Source: JBBQZU01 sp038207425
Lineage (GTDB): Bacteria > Bacteroidota > Bacteroidia > Flavobacteriales_D > Cryomorphaceae
Assembly: GCA_038207425.1 (NCBI GenBank)
Contig: JBBQZU010000022.1
Coordinates: 1 to 55,541 of the forward strand
DNA length: 55,541 nt
Direction: 5' to 3'
The notes under the pieces were generated by a model. That model saw only the letters and a program-made list of their open reading frames with translations. It was not told where the DNA came from and searched no databases. The stretch's first letter is position 1; every line of letters begins with the position of its first letter. Positions 1 to 9,291 of this stretch are shown here, piece by piece. A program made the translations under genes and the position numbers.

Positions 1-3000
1 GGCTGGTGGTAGCAACAGTACCTCCGTCAACATTGCAACCAGTAATTGGTGTACCTGCACAAGTACAGTCTGCACCTACGGTGTCATTCTCTGTTCCTGC
101 ATCTCCATCATCACAAGCATCGCCAATGTTGGCTCCTAGCGAGGGGCAATCGAATGGAGTACCTGCACAAACACAACCGGCGCCAATGATGTCGTCAAAG
201 GTGCCTGAGTTGCCGTCGTCACATGCATCACCTATATCTCCGAGGCTTGGGCAATCAAGTACTTTGGAAATGGTAAGATCGTATGGAGTTGATGCAGTTT
301 GCGTAAGCCAGGTGGAAACTACTACATAGTAAGTCTGACCTGCAGTTACTGGCAAGTTGTTTATAGCGCGTGTGGTGCCAGAAATGGCAGTATGATAAGC
401 TACGATACTTGTGAATGGACAGCCGGCAAATACCCACAAACCTACCCATGGACCACCATCAAGAGTTAGATTGTTTAGGGTAATATTCACCAACTGAGTA
501 CTTGCTGGTGTATAGGAGTATACTACTTCAGGGCCGCTGAGGTAGAAGTTGCTGCCAGTTCCTGTAGAAATAGGAGCAGGAAACAGCGCTGGGAGTGGTG
601 GCACATCAGTATTGGTGTAGTCATTCAGGAAATTTGCCGTATTTCCAGAATTCGTGTAGGTTAATCCAGTAACTACAATTGGAGCACCACAAACTGAACC
701 AACAGGAGCAGGTCCGCCGGCACATGTGCAGTCAGCCTGAATTACGTCCAGCACCGTGGCTGGATTTCCGTCATCACAAGCATCGCCAATATTCGATAGA
801 GCAGGAAGACAATCAAATGGTATCCCTGCACAAGAGCAATCAGCCTGAACAGTGTCATTGTCTGTTGTAGGATCGCCATCGTCGCAAGCATCACCAATGA
901 AAGCCTGAGTGGATGGACAGTCGTATATGATGGTAGAACAATCAGCTATGGCCTGACGAAGGTGCGCAGATGCAGAACCTGTTACCGGGCTTGAGCAATC
1001 AGCGCCACCATGAGAGAAGAATCTGGCTTGTCCCTGATAAGTGGCTTGCCACACTAGCGGTGATATACCAGTAGCCAATACATTATTGGCAGCATCGGTG
1101 ATGGTTATAAATATGAACGGAATGCTCACATTCGGGGTAGTAGTAAAAGTGTACGTGGCCTGATTTAGAATATTCACAGTTGAATATTCATTTACCCATG
1201 CATTTGTAACTTGAACCTGTGGTCCACCACAAAGAGGTGTAAGAGTTCCGAAAGAAATTCCATTCGTGCATCCAGTAAATACAATTTCCTCACAACTACA
1301 ATCGGCAGCTACCTGTCCCGGGCCTCCGTTGAAATTACAACCGTCGCCAATATTTGCGCCAAGTTGAGGACAGTCATAAGGTGTGCCGGCGCATGAGCAA
1401 TCAGCTTGTGTGAGGTCATCAAATGTGCCTGGATCTCCGTCATTGCAAGAATCACCGATATTGGAATTTAACTGAGGGCAATCAAAATCATTGCAACTGA
1501 CATTTAGGGTGAAGGTGCCTTGAGTAGTTCCAAAACCATGAACCAGGATATAGTAATCAGTGTTTGGTTGGGCATCAACGAGCACTTGCGAAAGCAGGCC
1601 TGATTGTCCAAGACCTACACAGGCCTGGCTATCATCATTGCCTGTAACACAAACCAGCGCATCACAAGTGCCTGAGAATACTCTTAATTTGGTGTCAAAC
1701 AGCGACCCGCATGTATTTAAAGTAATTTGTGTTCCATCGGGTGAGTTGAAAAGGTACCATACACCGCCTCCTGTGCCATCGGAAGTTCCACATAAGCCGA
1801 GTACGTCAGCAGTAGTTCCTAATGTGCTGCCGGTTATAGATGCATCGCAAGAGATAGGCTCAGCAGCACAGGGTAGATCATTGGTTAAAATAGGTATTCC
1901 TATACATGTGCAATTTGCTTGAACAGCATCAGCAACAGTATTGGGATTACCATCATCACATACAGAACCAATATTGGCGTTCAGGTTTTGGCAGTCGTAT
2001 AGAGTACCTGCACAAGAGCAATCCTGTTGTACTATGTCGTTAAAAGTGCCTGGATTGCCGTCATTACAAGGTGAACCTATATTGGCATTGATCTGCGGGC
2101 AGTCAAATATGTTTTCTTCAATATTCAGTGTGTAAGCAGAGCTCTGCGGAGAAGGGAATGTTGAAAGCACAATATAATAGGTAGTTCCCCCTGTAAGAGG
2201 TAAGTTATTAATTGCCCTACCTGTTGAAGTTGATGCTATGTGAAAAGCAACTGTCTGTGAAAACGGACAGCCGGTGAAAACATACAGACCTAACCAAGTA
2301 CCATGACCTGTAGGAACGGTTATATTAACACCCATATCTTCTGTTGGAATAAAACTGTATACCACATCATCGCCATTTAAATAGCTACCACTGAGGGTGC
2401 CAGTTGATATACTAGGATACAAAGCAGGTCCTGCAGGTAGATTAACTGAACCATAATCATCGCCATAGTTGATGGTGTTATCAGTGGTTGAATAGGGCAA
2501 TGATGTAATGCCAAGAGGGATAGAGCAAACTACTCCGGGCAATGGAGGATCTTGGGTCGTAAAATTATACGTGGTACATCCTGTGGCAGAGCCAAAAGAA
2601 TTAAATGGTACTATGGCAACAGAATATTGCGTACTGAATTGAAGCGTACCAATATTTACCGAAGTTGCGCTACCCAGCGTTTGGTTGAATATTACTGTTG
2701 GGCCTCCTGTTATCTGGGTTACAGTAACATTATATCCGGTAGGAACCCCGCTAGCCGCCGACCAGGCGAGCGCACCCGTAATATTCGCGTTGGTTGCATT
2801 GTTGGCAGGTGTAGTAAGTGCAGCGTTGCAAGAAGGTGGTGTGGTAGCTTCTTGAAGCAAGACCACATTGTCAAGGTAGAAATAATAATCACCTGCAACC
2901 CACTGACCAAACCATCTTACACGAATGCTATTTCCATTTGGCAATGAAGCTCCGGGTATATTAAGATTCACGTTGGCACATGATGCAGATGCTGTATGGT

Positions 3001-3415
3001 TAAGATCATTGATGGTAAAATAATCTATATAGGTTGTTCCTCCATCAATTGAATATTGAAATTTCATATTCCCCCAACCTGCAGGTGTAGGTAAATTTGG
3101 AGAAGAGAAGTTGATGAGTTTGTAGTCAAATGAAATGCTGAGGTCATTTCCATTTGAAGTCCAGGCCGGTGGGGCAATACTCCTTTGTGGACCGCTAGAC
3201 CATAGATTGGTTCTGAGACTTCTCGTGCCTGTACAAGGTAGTGTAGTAGTGCTGAACCAGGATGTGCCCACCCATCCAGTAGGCAGGGTGGTTAAGGTTT
3301 CAAAACCTTCGTTGATCCCTACTTGAGCTTTGGCGTTCTCAGAATTAAAAGAGAATACTAAAGTCAATAGTAAGGCACAACAGGCAATCATGAACTTGTT
3401 GAAATTCGTTTTCAT
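1..3415 (-). CDS. Large secreted repeat protein, C-terminus cut by window edge
   Basis: An open frame of about 1,138 codons starts with ATG at 3415 and stays open to the left edge, so the C-terminus (probably including a T9SS sorting domain) is outside the window. Residues 1-30 form a signal peptide with a hydrophobic core ending near ENAKA. Then come a MAM-like or choice-of-anchor beta-sandwich (about residues 35-185, ending FYLDNVVLL), a fibronectin type III-like domain (about 190-290), and alternating beta-sandwich domains and paired Cys/Asp-rich repeats. Two of the beta-sandwiches are clear duplicates: both carry a GLxVFxGCPF motif followed by TRAINNLP. No catalytic motif is visible. It is probably a cell-surface adhesin or matrix protein; its function is inferred only from architecture. 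The protein family is recognised only at domain level. Confidence 0.8.
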   Translation of the reverse strand, partial: MKTNFNKFMIACCALLLTLVFSFNSENAKAQVGINEGFETLTTLPTGWVGTSWFSTTTLPCTGTRSLRTNLWSSGPQRSIAPPAWTSNGNDLSISFDYKLINFSSPNLPTPAGWGNMKFQYSIDGGTTYIDYFTINDLNHTASASCANVNLNIPGASLPNGNSIRVRWFGQWVAGDYYFYLDNVVLLQEATTPPSCNAALTTPANNATNANITGALAWSAASGVPTGYNVTVTQITGGPTVIFNQTLGSATSVNIGTLQFSTQYSVAIVPFNSFGSATGCTTYNFTTQDPPLPGVVCSIPLGITSLPYSTTDNTINYGDDYGSVNLPAGPALYPSISTGTLSGSYLNGDDVVYSFIPTEDMGVNITVPTGHGTWLGLYVFTGCPFSQTVAFHIASTSTGRAINNLPLTGGTTYYIVLSTFPSPQSSAYTLNIEENIFDCPQINANIGSPCNDGNPGTFNDIVQQDCSCAGTLYDCQNLNANIGSVCDDGNPNTVADAVQANCTCIGIPILTNDLPCAAEPISCDASITGSTLGTTADVLGLCGTSDGTGGGVWYLFNSPDGTQITLNTCGSLFDTKLRVFSGTCDALVCVTGNDDSQACVGLGQSGLLSQVLVDAQPNTDYYILVHGFGTTQGTFTLNVSCNDFDCPQLNSNIGDSCNDGDPGTFDDLTQADCSCAGTPYDCPQLGANIGDGCNFNGGPGQVAADCSCEEIVFTGCTNGISFGTLTPLCGGPQVQVTNAWVNEYSTVNILNQATYTFTTTPNVSIPFIFITITDAANNVLATGISPLVWQATYQGQARFFSHGGADCSSPVTGSASAHLRQAIADCSTIIYDCPSTQAFIGDACDDGDPTTDNDTVQADCSCAGIPFDCLPALSNIGDACDDGNPATVLDVIQADCTCAGGPAPVGSVCGAPIVVTGLTYTNSGNTANFLNDYTNTDVPPLPALFPAPISTGTGSNFYLSGPEVVYSYTPASTQLVNITLNNLTLDGGPWVGLWVFAGCPFTSIVAYHTAISGTTRAINNLPVTAGQTYYVVVSTWLTQTASTPYDLTISKVLDCPSLGDIGDACDDGNSGTFDDIIGAGCVCAGTPFDCPSLGANIGDACDDGDAGTENDTVGADCTCAGTPITGCNVDGGTVATTS
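45..2127 (-). repeat. Eight Cys/Asp-rich coding repeats of about 33-38 residues, in four pairs
   Basis: Within the large secreted protein, a motif of the form DCPxLxANIGDxCDDG, then a variable GxPGTxxDxxQ stretch, then DCxCAG, occurs eight times. The copies lie in tandem pairs at about 1890-2127, 1286-1489, 714-924 and 45-258. The pairs are separated by beta-sandwich domains of about 150-200 residues. Each copy carries four conserved cysteines and an acidic DDG loop, which suggests small disulfide-stabilised, possibly calcium-binding modules. One copy near 1300 is degenerate (the acidic loop is replaced by an Asn/Gly stretch). Similar repeats occur in large Bacteroidota surface proteins; the metal-binding idea is inference. 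Confidence 0.8.
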
Positions 3416-3674
3416 AGGTTTAAGTTTGGTTAAATGTTAATTGGGTTTTCGATGTACCGTTGAAATCAATCAACAGATTAATCGAAATTAAGTATGAATT
3501 TAGAATAAAAGAAGATATAGCGCAAGTGCTACGTGATGATTTTATGTTGTTGAAATCTAGCAAAATACATTTTTAAGTCAAAAAATTTAGTAAAATCAAC
3601 CATCAATTTGGCAAATTTCAGGCTTTTGTTCAGACAGGAATTCTATCAAATTTTGGCGGCATTTTTTTTCTGCG
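3416..3674. other. AT-rich intergenic region upstream of the repeat-protein gene
   Basis: This stretch separates the start of the leftward repeat-protein gene from the rpsA terminator. It is strongly AT-rich, has no coding frame of note and presumably holds the promoter of the repeat-protein gene. I could not find a clean TAnnTTTG element close to the ATG at 3415, so no promoter is called. Confidence 0.4.
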
Positions 3675-3707
3675 AAATAAAAAAAGGAGCGCCACCGGCG
3701 CTCCTTT
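3675..3707 (-). terminator. Rho-independent terminator of rpsA
   Basis: A perfect 8-bp stem, GGAGCGCC (3686-3693) and GGCGCTCC (3697-3704), encloses a 3-nt loop and is extended by three A-T pairs. Read leftward it is followed by a run of T. It lies 23 bp past the rpsA stop codon. Confidence 0.9.
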
Positions 3708-3729
3708 AAATATGATATCTGAAAAGCGA

Positions 3730-5817
3730 TTACTCTTTTGTTTTCTTGCTTTTCTTTTCATCTTTCTCCATCTCTGTTTTCAAATCAGCGAGAACATTGA
3801 TGTCGCCAAGAGTTGTTTTCTCTTGCTTGGCTTGTATGTTCTTCACTGCATTTGAAGCTTCGCTGGCCTCTGATTTCTTTTCGTTGGTTTCGCGCGACTT
3901 TGTGAGTTTTGGGTCTTCTTCATAGGTGCGTGTATGCGACACCATAATGCGGCGTCCGCCTTTGTTAAATTCCAATACCATAAAGTCGAGTTTTTCTTCG
4001 AGTTTGGCAGATGAACCATCGGCTTTGCGCAGGTGTTTCACAGGGGCTACTGCTTCTATACCATAGGGCATTGAAATGGTAGCTGTATTATTATCGACCT
4101 GTGTAATGGTACCTTCATGCACTGAGCCTTCGCTAAATACCGATTCGAATACATCCCATGGGTTTTCTTCAACCTGCTTATGGCCAAGACTCAAACGACG
4201 GTTTTCCTGATCTACTTCAAGCACCATAACTTCCAGTGCATCGCCTAAAGCGCAGAATTCTGATGGGTGTTTAATCTTCTTAGTCCAGCTAAGGTCGCTG
4301 ATGTGTACCAGACCATCTACGCCTTCTTCAAGCTCTACGAATACACCAAAGTTGGTGAAGTTTCGCACAGTCGCTTTGTGCTTGCTGCCTACAGGATACC
4401 TTTCGGCGATATTGCTCCATGGATCGGGCATAAGTTGCTTGATACCAAGTGACATTTTGCGTTCTTCCTTATCAAGGGTAAGAATAACAGCTTCTACTTC
4501 ATCGCCTACTTTCAGGAAATCCTGAGCGCTGCGCAAATGCTGCGACCATGACATTTCACTTACGTGAACCAGTCCTTCTACACCAGGGGCTATTTCAACA
4601 AAAGCTCCGTAATCAGCCAAAACTACTACTTTACCTTTCACCGAACTTCCTACTTCAAGGCTATCACCCACAGTATCCCATGGGTGGGAGCTAAGTTGTT
4701 TTAAGCCGAGTGCTATACGTTTCTTATCATCGTCAAAGTCGAGAATAACAACATTGATCTTTTGATCAAGTTGCACCACTTCTTCAGGATGATTGATTCT
4801 ACCCCAGCTCAGGTCAGTAATGTGGATCAAACCATCTACACCACCCAGGTCAATGAATACACCGTATGATGTGATGTTCTTCACGGTACCTTCGAGAACC
4901 TGACCTTTTTCAAGTCCGCCTATAATTTGTTTTTTCTGCTCTTCCAGCTCTGCTTCAATCAGGGCTTTGTGCGAGACCACCACGTTTTTAAATTCGTGAT
5001 TTATTTTTACAACTTTGAATTCCATCTTCTTGCCTACGTATACATCGTAGTCGCGAATAGGCTTCACGTCAATCTGCGAGCCTGGAAGGAATGCTTCAAT
5101 GCCGAATACGTCGGCAATAAGCCCGCCCTTGGTGCGACACTTAATGAAACCGGTTATGATGGTGTTTTGCTCTAATGCTTCGTTTACCATCTTCCAGGCT
5201 TCGTGCATTCTCGCTGTTTTGTGCGATATGCTGAGCTGACCGTTTTTATCTTCTAGGGTCTCAACATATACGTCAACTATATCACCTGCTTTAAGATCAG
5301 TATTGTAGCGGAGCTCTGACGCTGACACTACACCTTCTGACTTATAGTTGATGTTAATGATTACTTCTTTTTTAGTGATATCTACGACAGAGCCTTTCAC
5401 TACTTCGCCTTGTTGAATAGCGTTCAGCGTATCGTCATAGCGTAAATCATAGGCGCTGCGCTGCTCTGCGCTGTATCGGTCGCTACCGTCAGCATAGGCT
5501 TCCCAGTTGAAATTAGCGGGATCGAAAGTTTCACCTGCACTGATGAGTTGGAGATCTTCTTCATCTTCATACTCAATAGGCTCGTCATCGTCTTTTTTTC
5601 GGGCTATAACAATTTCTTCATCGTCATCGCTTGCGAATACAACCGGAGCTATTTCAACTTCTGTTTCTTCAGTTTCCACAACTTCTTCAACGGTGGCTGC
5701 TTCTTCCGAAACTGCTTCATTGTTGGTCGCTTCCTGATCTGCAGTCAGCTCTTGTTCAGTGCTTACTGCTTCAACTTCTGCGGTTTCTTCCGAAACCTTT
5801 TTTGCTTTATTTGCCAT
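3730..5817 (-). CDS. rpsA: 30S ribosomal protein S1
   Basis: A 695-residue S1 protein that helps bind mRNA to the small ribosomal subunit. Six S1 (OB-fold) domains run from about residue 130 to 625; the middle ones carry the typical GVFIDLGGVDGLIHITDLSW-type core. Repeats are separated by the HPW/DPW/NPW linker typical of S1. The first 100 or so residues are a highly acidic extension rich in E, D, T and V, and the last 60 are lysine/glutamate-rich. The ATG at 5817 (MANKAK) is preferred; the TTG just before it would add one residue. A -7 box lies 94 bp upstream and a clear terminator follows, so it looks monocistronic. Confidence 0.96.
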   Translation of the reverse strand: MANKAKKVSEETAEVEAVSTEQELTADQEATNNEAVSEEAATVEEVVETEETEVEIAPVVFASDDDEEIVIARKKDDDEPIEYEDEEDLQLISAGETFDPANFNWEAYADGSDRYSAEQRSAYDLRYDDTLNAIQQGEVVKGSVVDITKKEVIININYKSEGVVSASELRYNTDLKAGDIVDVYVETLEDKNGQLSISHKTARMHEAWKMVNEALEQNTIITGFIKCRTKGGLIADVFGIEAFLPGSQIDVKPIRDYDVYVGKKMEFKVVKINHEFKNVVVSHKALIEAELEEQKKQIIGGLEKGQVLEGTVKNITSYGVFIDLGGVDGLIHITDLSWGRINHPEEVVQLDQKINVVILDFDDDKKRIALGLKQLSSHPWDTVGDSLEVGSSVKGKVVVLADYGAFVEIAPGVEGLVHVSEMSWSQHLRSAQDFLKVGDEVEAVILTLDKEERKMSLGIKQLMPDPWSNIAERYPVGSKHKATVRNFTNFGVFVELEEGVDGLVHISDLSWTKKIKHPSEFCALGDALEVMVLEVDQENRRLSLGHKQVEENPWDVFESVFSEGSVHEGTITQVDNNTATISMPYGIEAVAPVKHLRKADGSSAKLEEKLDFMVLEFNKGGRRIMVSHTRTYEEDPKLTKSRETNEKKSEASEASNAVKNIQAKQEKTTLGDINVLADLKTEMEKDEKKSKKTKE

Positions 5818-5910
5818 CAAGGCTTATTACTTGTATCCAGTCCGTGGCGAAAACAGTCAGGAGGGTTATACATAGGGCCTTTCGCCGGCCACTCTTTCAA
5901 AAAAGGAGCG

Positions 5911-5918
5911 CAAAGGTA
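5911..5918 (-). promoter_or_regulatory. Bacteroidota -7 promoter element of rpsA
   Basis: TACCTTTG on the minus strand matches the TAnnTTTG consensus exactly. No TTG sits at the usual 17-23 bp distance. The implied 5' leader of about 85-90 nt is long for this window and contains a short GGCC-GGCC stem (5876-5890). Confidence 0.65.
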
Positions 5919-5959
5919 ACGATTTTTAGTTATGTTGTACCCTTCCGGCAAATGTTTTC

Positions 5960-8035
5960 TTACTCTATAATGATCTCAAAGAGCATTCCTTTTATAGGGT
6001 TTTTTGGATAGGGCAAGCTGCCCTGAGGGTAAGGATTTGTAACCCACCAATGGGAATAGTGCCATTCTTGGCTCATCACCGGTGACATTTGATTATTGGG
6101 TACTTTGGTGCCTGTAGCATCCATATAGCCAACCAAATCCATTGCATCAGGCGATGTTCCGATACGCCATTGGATGGTGTCAGGCCGCCAGTCAATTTCA
6201 TACCATATAGGTGAGCCGACGGTAAGGTCGTGATCGCGTTCTGTTTTAATTGAAATTGCCTTGTACCACCTGTACCAGCGGTTGGTTTCAAATTTTTTAC
6301 CACCATGCATAAATTCGCCGGAGCCAGCCGCAACAAATTTTGGAGGATCAGCGCAGGCCTGGTCCCAGTTGGTGCAGGCAACTACCAGATTTCTGTTTTC
6401 AGAAGCTTCATTGGCCAATACTGCATTTTTGGCTGAACCATAAGGATGTCGCGCCCAGCGCCCCGATTCTTTGACTATTTCTATATCAATTTCACTGTAC
6501 GAAGCATATTTGTTGTACGAAGCCGTTGATTCTTCTTCACCGCTTATTACATAGCCACCGTTCTCGCAGGCGCTGCGGTTATTCCATGGTTCAAGATATT
6601 GAAATTTAAGCCAATAGGCACAGGTAACTCCGTTCCATACGTTTTCATGACTCATTGTCGTCGGAAACGAAATTTTAGCCCTCCATTTGCCATAAGTGAA
6701 GCCAAAACGGCCTTCTACCCCTGCGTTTTCTTTATAATATGGAGGATCGGTATTACCCGGATTTTCTAAGGTAATATACTCACCATTTTCTGAAAGGTAA
6801 ACCGTGGTGCAAGGTTCTTCAGCCATTTTTACGAAAGTTTTATTGTCTCTTCTCGAACTTTTGCGCAGCTCATCATACCTGAGTTTATTAAAATTTTCGT
6901 CAACGATATCGGCCACAGCTTGTATATTATTGAGCGAAGAGTCGCGCACTGCTGAGTTTACGTATTGTATGAAGTGGGCTTTTTCCCACATCAATGAATC
7001 GGCTGAACAACCTGCAGAGCCTGGGGGTTTGTTGTTGAATGCCGATGCCGAATAATAGAGACCTTGGTTTGGCCTTAGCACCGCAAAAGTTTTCAATAAT
7101 TGATTCGATTTTTGAACTGTGGCAATACCTTCATTGTCTTTCAAAAAGAACCATGCAAACGGATTCGTAAAACTGGTCGAGTCAGTTAAAGTTTTACCAA
7201 CATTGCTGATGTATTCGGGCAGCTTGCTCACTTCATCGGGACTGCCTGCCACGAGCATAAATTCATACAGGCCAACTCTTGGATTTCTTTTCCACCTATG
7301 ATTTTCTTCTGGCTTCGTTTCCGGGTGTTCAAGCACCCAGCGGGCATTGTTGCGCTTTAATGTTTCAAGTGGTATATCGTTCGTTTTTGATTTCTCAACG
7401 AGAAATTTAAGCCAGTCGGGCGAGTTGTTGATGGCATCAATCATTGCAACCACAGCTTCTTCAGTTATTGGTTGGTATTGGTTGATGTTTCCAAAATAAC
7501 GCAATTCATTTCTCGGATTGCCGGAAATAGTGAATGCATCTGTATAAGTTGCATGTTTGCCGGACTCCAAAATACTTGTGTATCTAAAACCGCTAAGGGT
7601 ATCTTCAATCCATGAACCATAAAAATTGTCGGAACTTTCGGGGTTTATTTTTTTGTCGCTCCAGGATTCTATCCATTCAGGATGCTTATACGATTTGTTC
7701 TGGTAGTAAATTTTGTAAGCCACAGGAATGGCATTTCCCGAAAGGTTGGTGCAGCTAAACTGAAATTGAAAAGACTCAATTCCGTGTCCGGGCAGCACAA
7801 CTGCCTGCAAAGGCCCCTTACTTAGGTCCATTTCAAGAGTTAATGTGTCTGTTGTTCCTTCAAAATTTGTAAAAAGCCGGAATGCTGTAATTTCAATATC
7901 TCCTTGGCTTTCCTTTTGATTGCAGGAGCTAAGCAATGCAAATGCGGCTATAATATTGGTGAATTTCAGAAGGTTTTTCAAATGGAAAGCTTTATCGCCG
8001 CAATATCGCAACAAAGAGCCAAAAAACAAAAACAT
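5960..8035 (-). CDS. Lipoprotein with C-terminal GH16-like glucanase domain
   Basis: A 691-residue predicted lipoprotein. A hydrophobic segment ending in the lipobox LLSSC (Cys38) marks export and lipidation. The N-terminal 400 residues are not recognised. From about residue 430 the protein looks like a glycoside hydrolase family 16 jelly roll: a YGKWRAKISFP strand, then the catalytic signature EIDIE (E515, D517, E519), then a YEIDWRPDTIQW strand. GH16 enzymes cleave beta-glucans, agar, carrageenan and similar polymers, so extracellular polysaccharide degradation is likely; the substrate cannot be told. The start is uncertain. ATG at 8035 adds an odd 18-residue prefix and overlaps the ispH promoter, while TTG at 7981 would give an ideal lipoprotein signal beginning LKNLLKFTN. 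Confidence 0.75.
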   Translation of the reverse strand: MFLFFGSLLRYCGDKAFHLKNLLKFTNIIAAFALLSSCNQKESQGDIEITAFRLFTNFEGTTDTLTLEMDLSKGPLQAVVLPGHGIESFQFQFSCTNLSGNAIPVAYKIYYQNKSYKHPEWIESWSDKKINPESSDNFYGSWIEDTLSGFRYTSILESGKHATYTDAFTISGNPRNELRYFGNINQYQPITEEAVVAMIDAINNSPDWLKFLVEKSKTNDIPLETLKRNNARWVLEHPETKPEENHRWKRNPRVGLYEFMLVAGSPDEVSKLPEYISNVGKTLTDSTSFTNPFAWFFLKDNEGIATVQKSNQLLKTFAVLRPNQGLYYSASAFNNKPPGSAGCSADSLMWEKAHFIQYVNSAVRDSSLNNIQAVADIVDENFNKLRYDELRKSSRRDNKTFVKMAEEPCTTVYLSENGEYITLENPGNTDPPYYKENAGVEGRFGFTYGKWRAKISFPTTMSHENVWNGVTCAYWLKFQYLEPWNNRSACENGGYVISGEEESTASYNKYASYSEIDIEIVKESGRWARHPYGSAKNAVLANEASENRNLVVACTNWDQACADPPKFVAAGSGEFMHGGKKFETNRWYRWYKAISIKTERDHDLTVGSPIWYEIDWRPDTIQWRIGTSPDAMDLVGYMDATGTKVPNNQMSPVMSQEWHYSHWWVTNPYPQGSLPYPKNPIKGMLFEIIIE

Positions 8036-8042
8036 AACTTTG
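8035..8042 (+). promoter_or_regulatory. -7 promoter element of ispH
   Basis: TAACTTTG matches TAnnTTTG exactly and ends 16 bp before the ispH ATG, implying a leader of about 10 nt. It overlaps the ATG at 8035 of the divergent lipoprotein gene, which weakens that start. Confidence 0.65.
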
Positions 8043-8058
8043 CAGTTAATAGCACGTC

Positions 8059-9291
8059 ATGAAGCAATTTGAAATCCCTGCATTTTATAAGTCATCAATT
8101 ATAGGTAGAGTTAAAGAAGCCCGAAAAGTTTCTGATCCGCGAAAGAAAGACTTTACTCCTTCTTTGCTCGACTTTGGGCCAGTACAGTTTTTAATACCCC
8201 GTCATTTTGGTTTTTGCTACGGAGTTGAAAACGCCATAGAAATATCATACAAGGCCCTTACTGAGAATCCGGATAAGCAGATATATCTTCTCAGCCAGAT
8301 GATACATAACCCCGAAGTGAATGATGACCTTGCATACCGCGGTATAAAGTTTATAATGGACACAGAAGGGAATCAGTTTATTCCCTGGGACAACCTTACG
8401 GCAGATGACGTAGTGATCATTCCGGCTTTTGGCACCACTGTCGAAATTGAGGCGCTGCTAAAGGCTAAAGGAATTGAAATTCAGAAGTACAATACCACCT
8501 GCCCATTTGTAGAAAAGGTGTGGAACAGGTCAGAGAAGCTGGGGGTGGATAACTTCACCGTTATTATTCATGGAAAGTACCGTCATGAAGAAACACGCGC
8601 TACCTTTTCACGAAGCTATCAGAATGCCCCTTCTTTGATAATTAAGAATATGGCTGAAGCAGAGTTGGTAGCTGAATTTGTAATGGGAAACCGACCTACA
8701 GAAACATTCTATTCACTATTTGAAGGAAAGTACAGTGCCGGTTTCGATGTTGAAAAGGACCTTCAACGGGTTGGCGTGGTCAATCAAACTACCATGCTTG
8801 CAACTGAAACTCAAGCAATAGCTGATTATTTTAGGCAATTAATGAACACTAAATATGGTATTCAAAATTCGCAAGACCATTTTGCTGATACCAGGGATAC
8901 CCTTTGCTACGCCACCAACGACAATCAGCAGGCTACATACGGTGTGCTTGAGCATGCGGCTGATTTAGCACTGGTAGTAGGTGGGTACAATAGCAGCAAT
9001 ACTTCGCATTTGGTTGAGCTTTGCGAACTGAAAATGCCAACATTTTTTATCAAGAACGAAACGGAGATTGAAAGTAACACAGTGATCCATCACTTCAATT
9101 ATCCCGCTAAAATTATGGAGCGTACTGATAAATGGCTGCCAATGAACAAGCCTTTGCGAATTATACTCACCAGCGGAGCTTCTTGTCCTGATGCTACAGT
9201 AGACAGGGTAATGCAACGCATCCTTAGCTATTTTGAGAATACATTTCCCGTTGACGAAACTTTAGAACGGGCTTTGGCTATGCCTCAATGA
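8059..9291 (+). CDS. ispH: 4-hydroxy-3-methylbut-2-enyl diphosphate reductase
   Basis: IspH (LytB) is the iron-sulfur enzyme of the last MEP-pathway step, reducing HMBPP to IPP and DMAPP. The three cluster-ligating cysteines are visible: C53 in GFCYGV, C148 in NTTCPFVEKV and C283 in DTLCYATNDNQ. HNPEVND near residue 83 is also typical. At 410 residues it is longer than the E. coli form and resembles the roughly 400-residue type found in Bacteroidota, cyanobacteria and plants. The gene stands alone behind its own -7 box; its 3' end overlaps the convergent cmk gene by 14 bp. Confidence 0.95.
   Translation: MKQFEIPAFYKSSIIGRVKEARKVSDPRKKDFTPSLLDFGPVQFLIPRHFGFCYGVENAIEISYKALTENPDKQIYLLSQMIHNPEVNDDLAYRGIKFIMDTEGNQFIPWDNLTADDVVIIPAFGTTVEIEALLKAKGIEIQKYNTTCPFVEKVWNRSEKLGVDNFTVIIHGKYRHEETRATFSRSYQNAPSLIIKNMAEAELVAEFVMGNRPTETFYSLFEGKYSAGFDVEKDLQRVGVVNQTTMLATETQAIADYFRQLMNTKYGIQNSQDHFADTRDTLCYATNDNQQATYGVLEHAADLALVVGGYNSSNTSHLVELCELKMPTFFIKNETEIESNTVIHHFNYPAKIMERTDKWLPMNKPLRIILTSGASCPDATVDRVMQRILSYFENTFPVDETLERALAMPQ

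Noticed and set aside
45..2127. Regularly spaced repeats resembling a CRISPR array
   Set aside because: The repeats are imperfect, vary as codons do, keep one reading frame and encode a conserved protein motif; spacing is uneven.
1..2135. Long plus-strand open frames in the first 2 kb
   Set aside because: They are antisense to the large repeat protein, whose minus-strand frame is continuous, has a signal peptide and shows clear repeat domains.
5876..5890. GGCC-GGCC stem in the rpsA leader as a riboswitch
   Set aside because: Four base pairs only; not a recognised riboswitch shape. Mentioned only as part of the leader.
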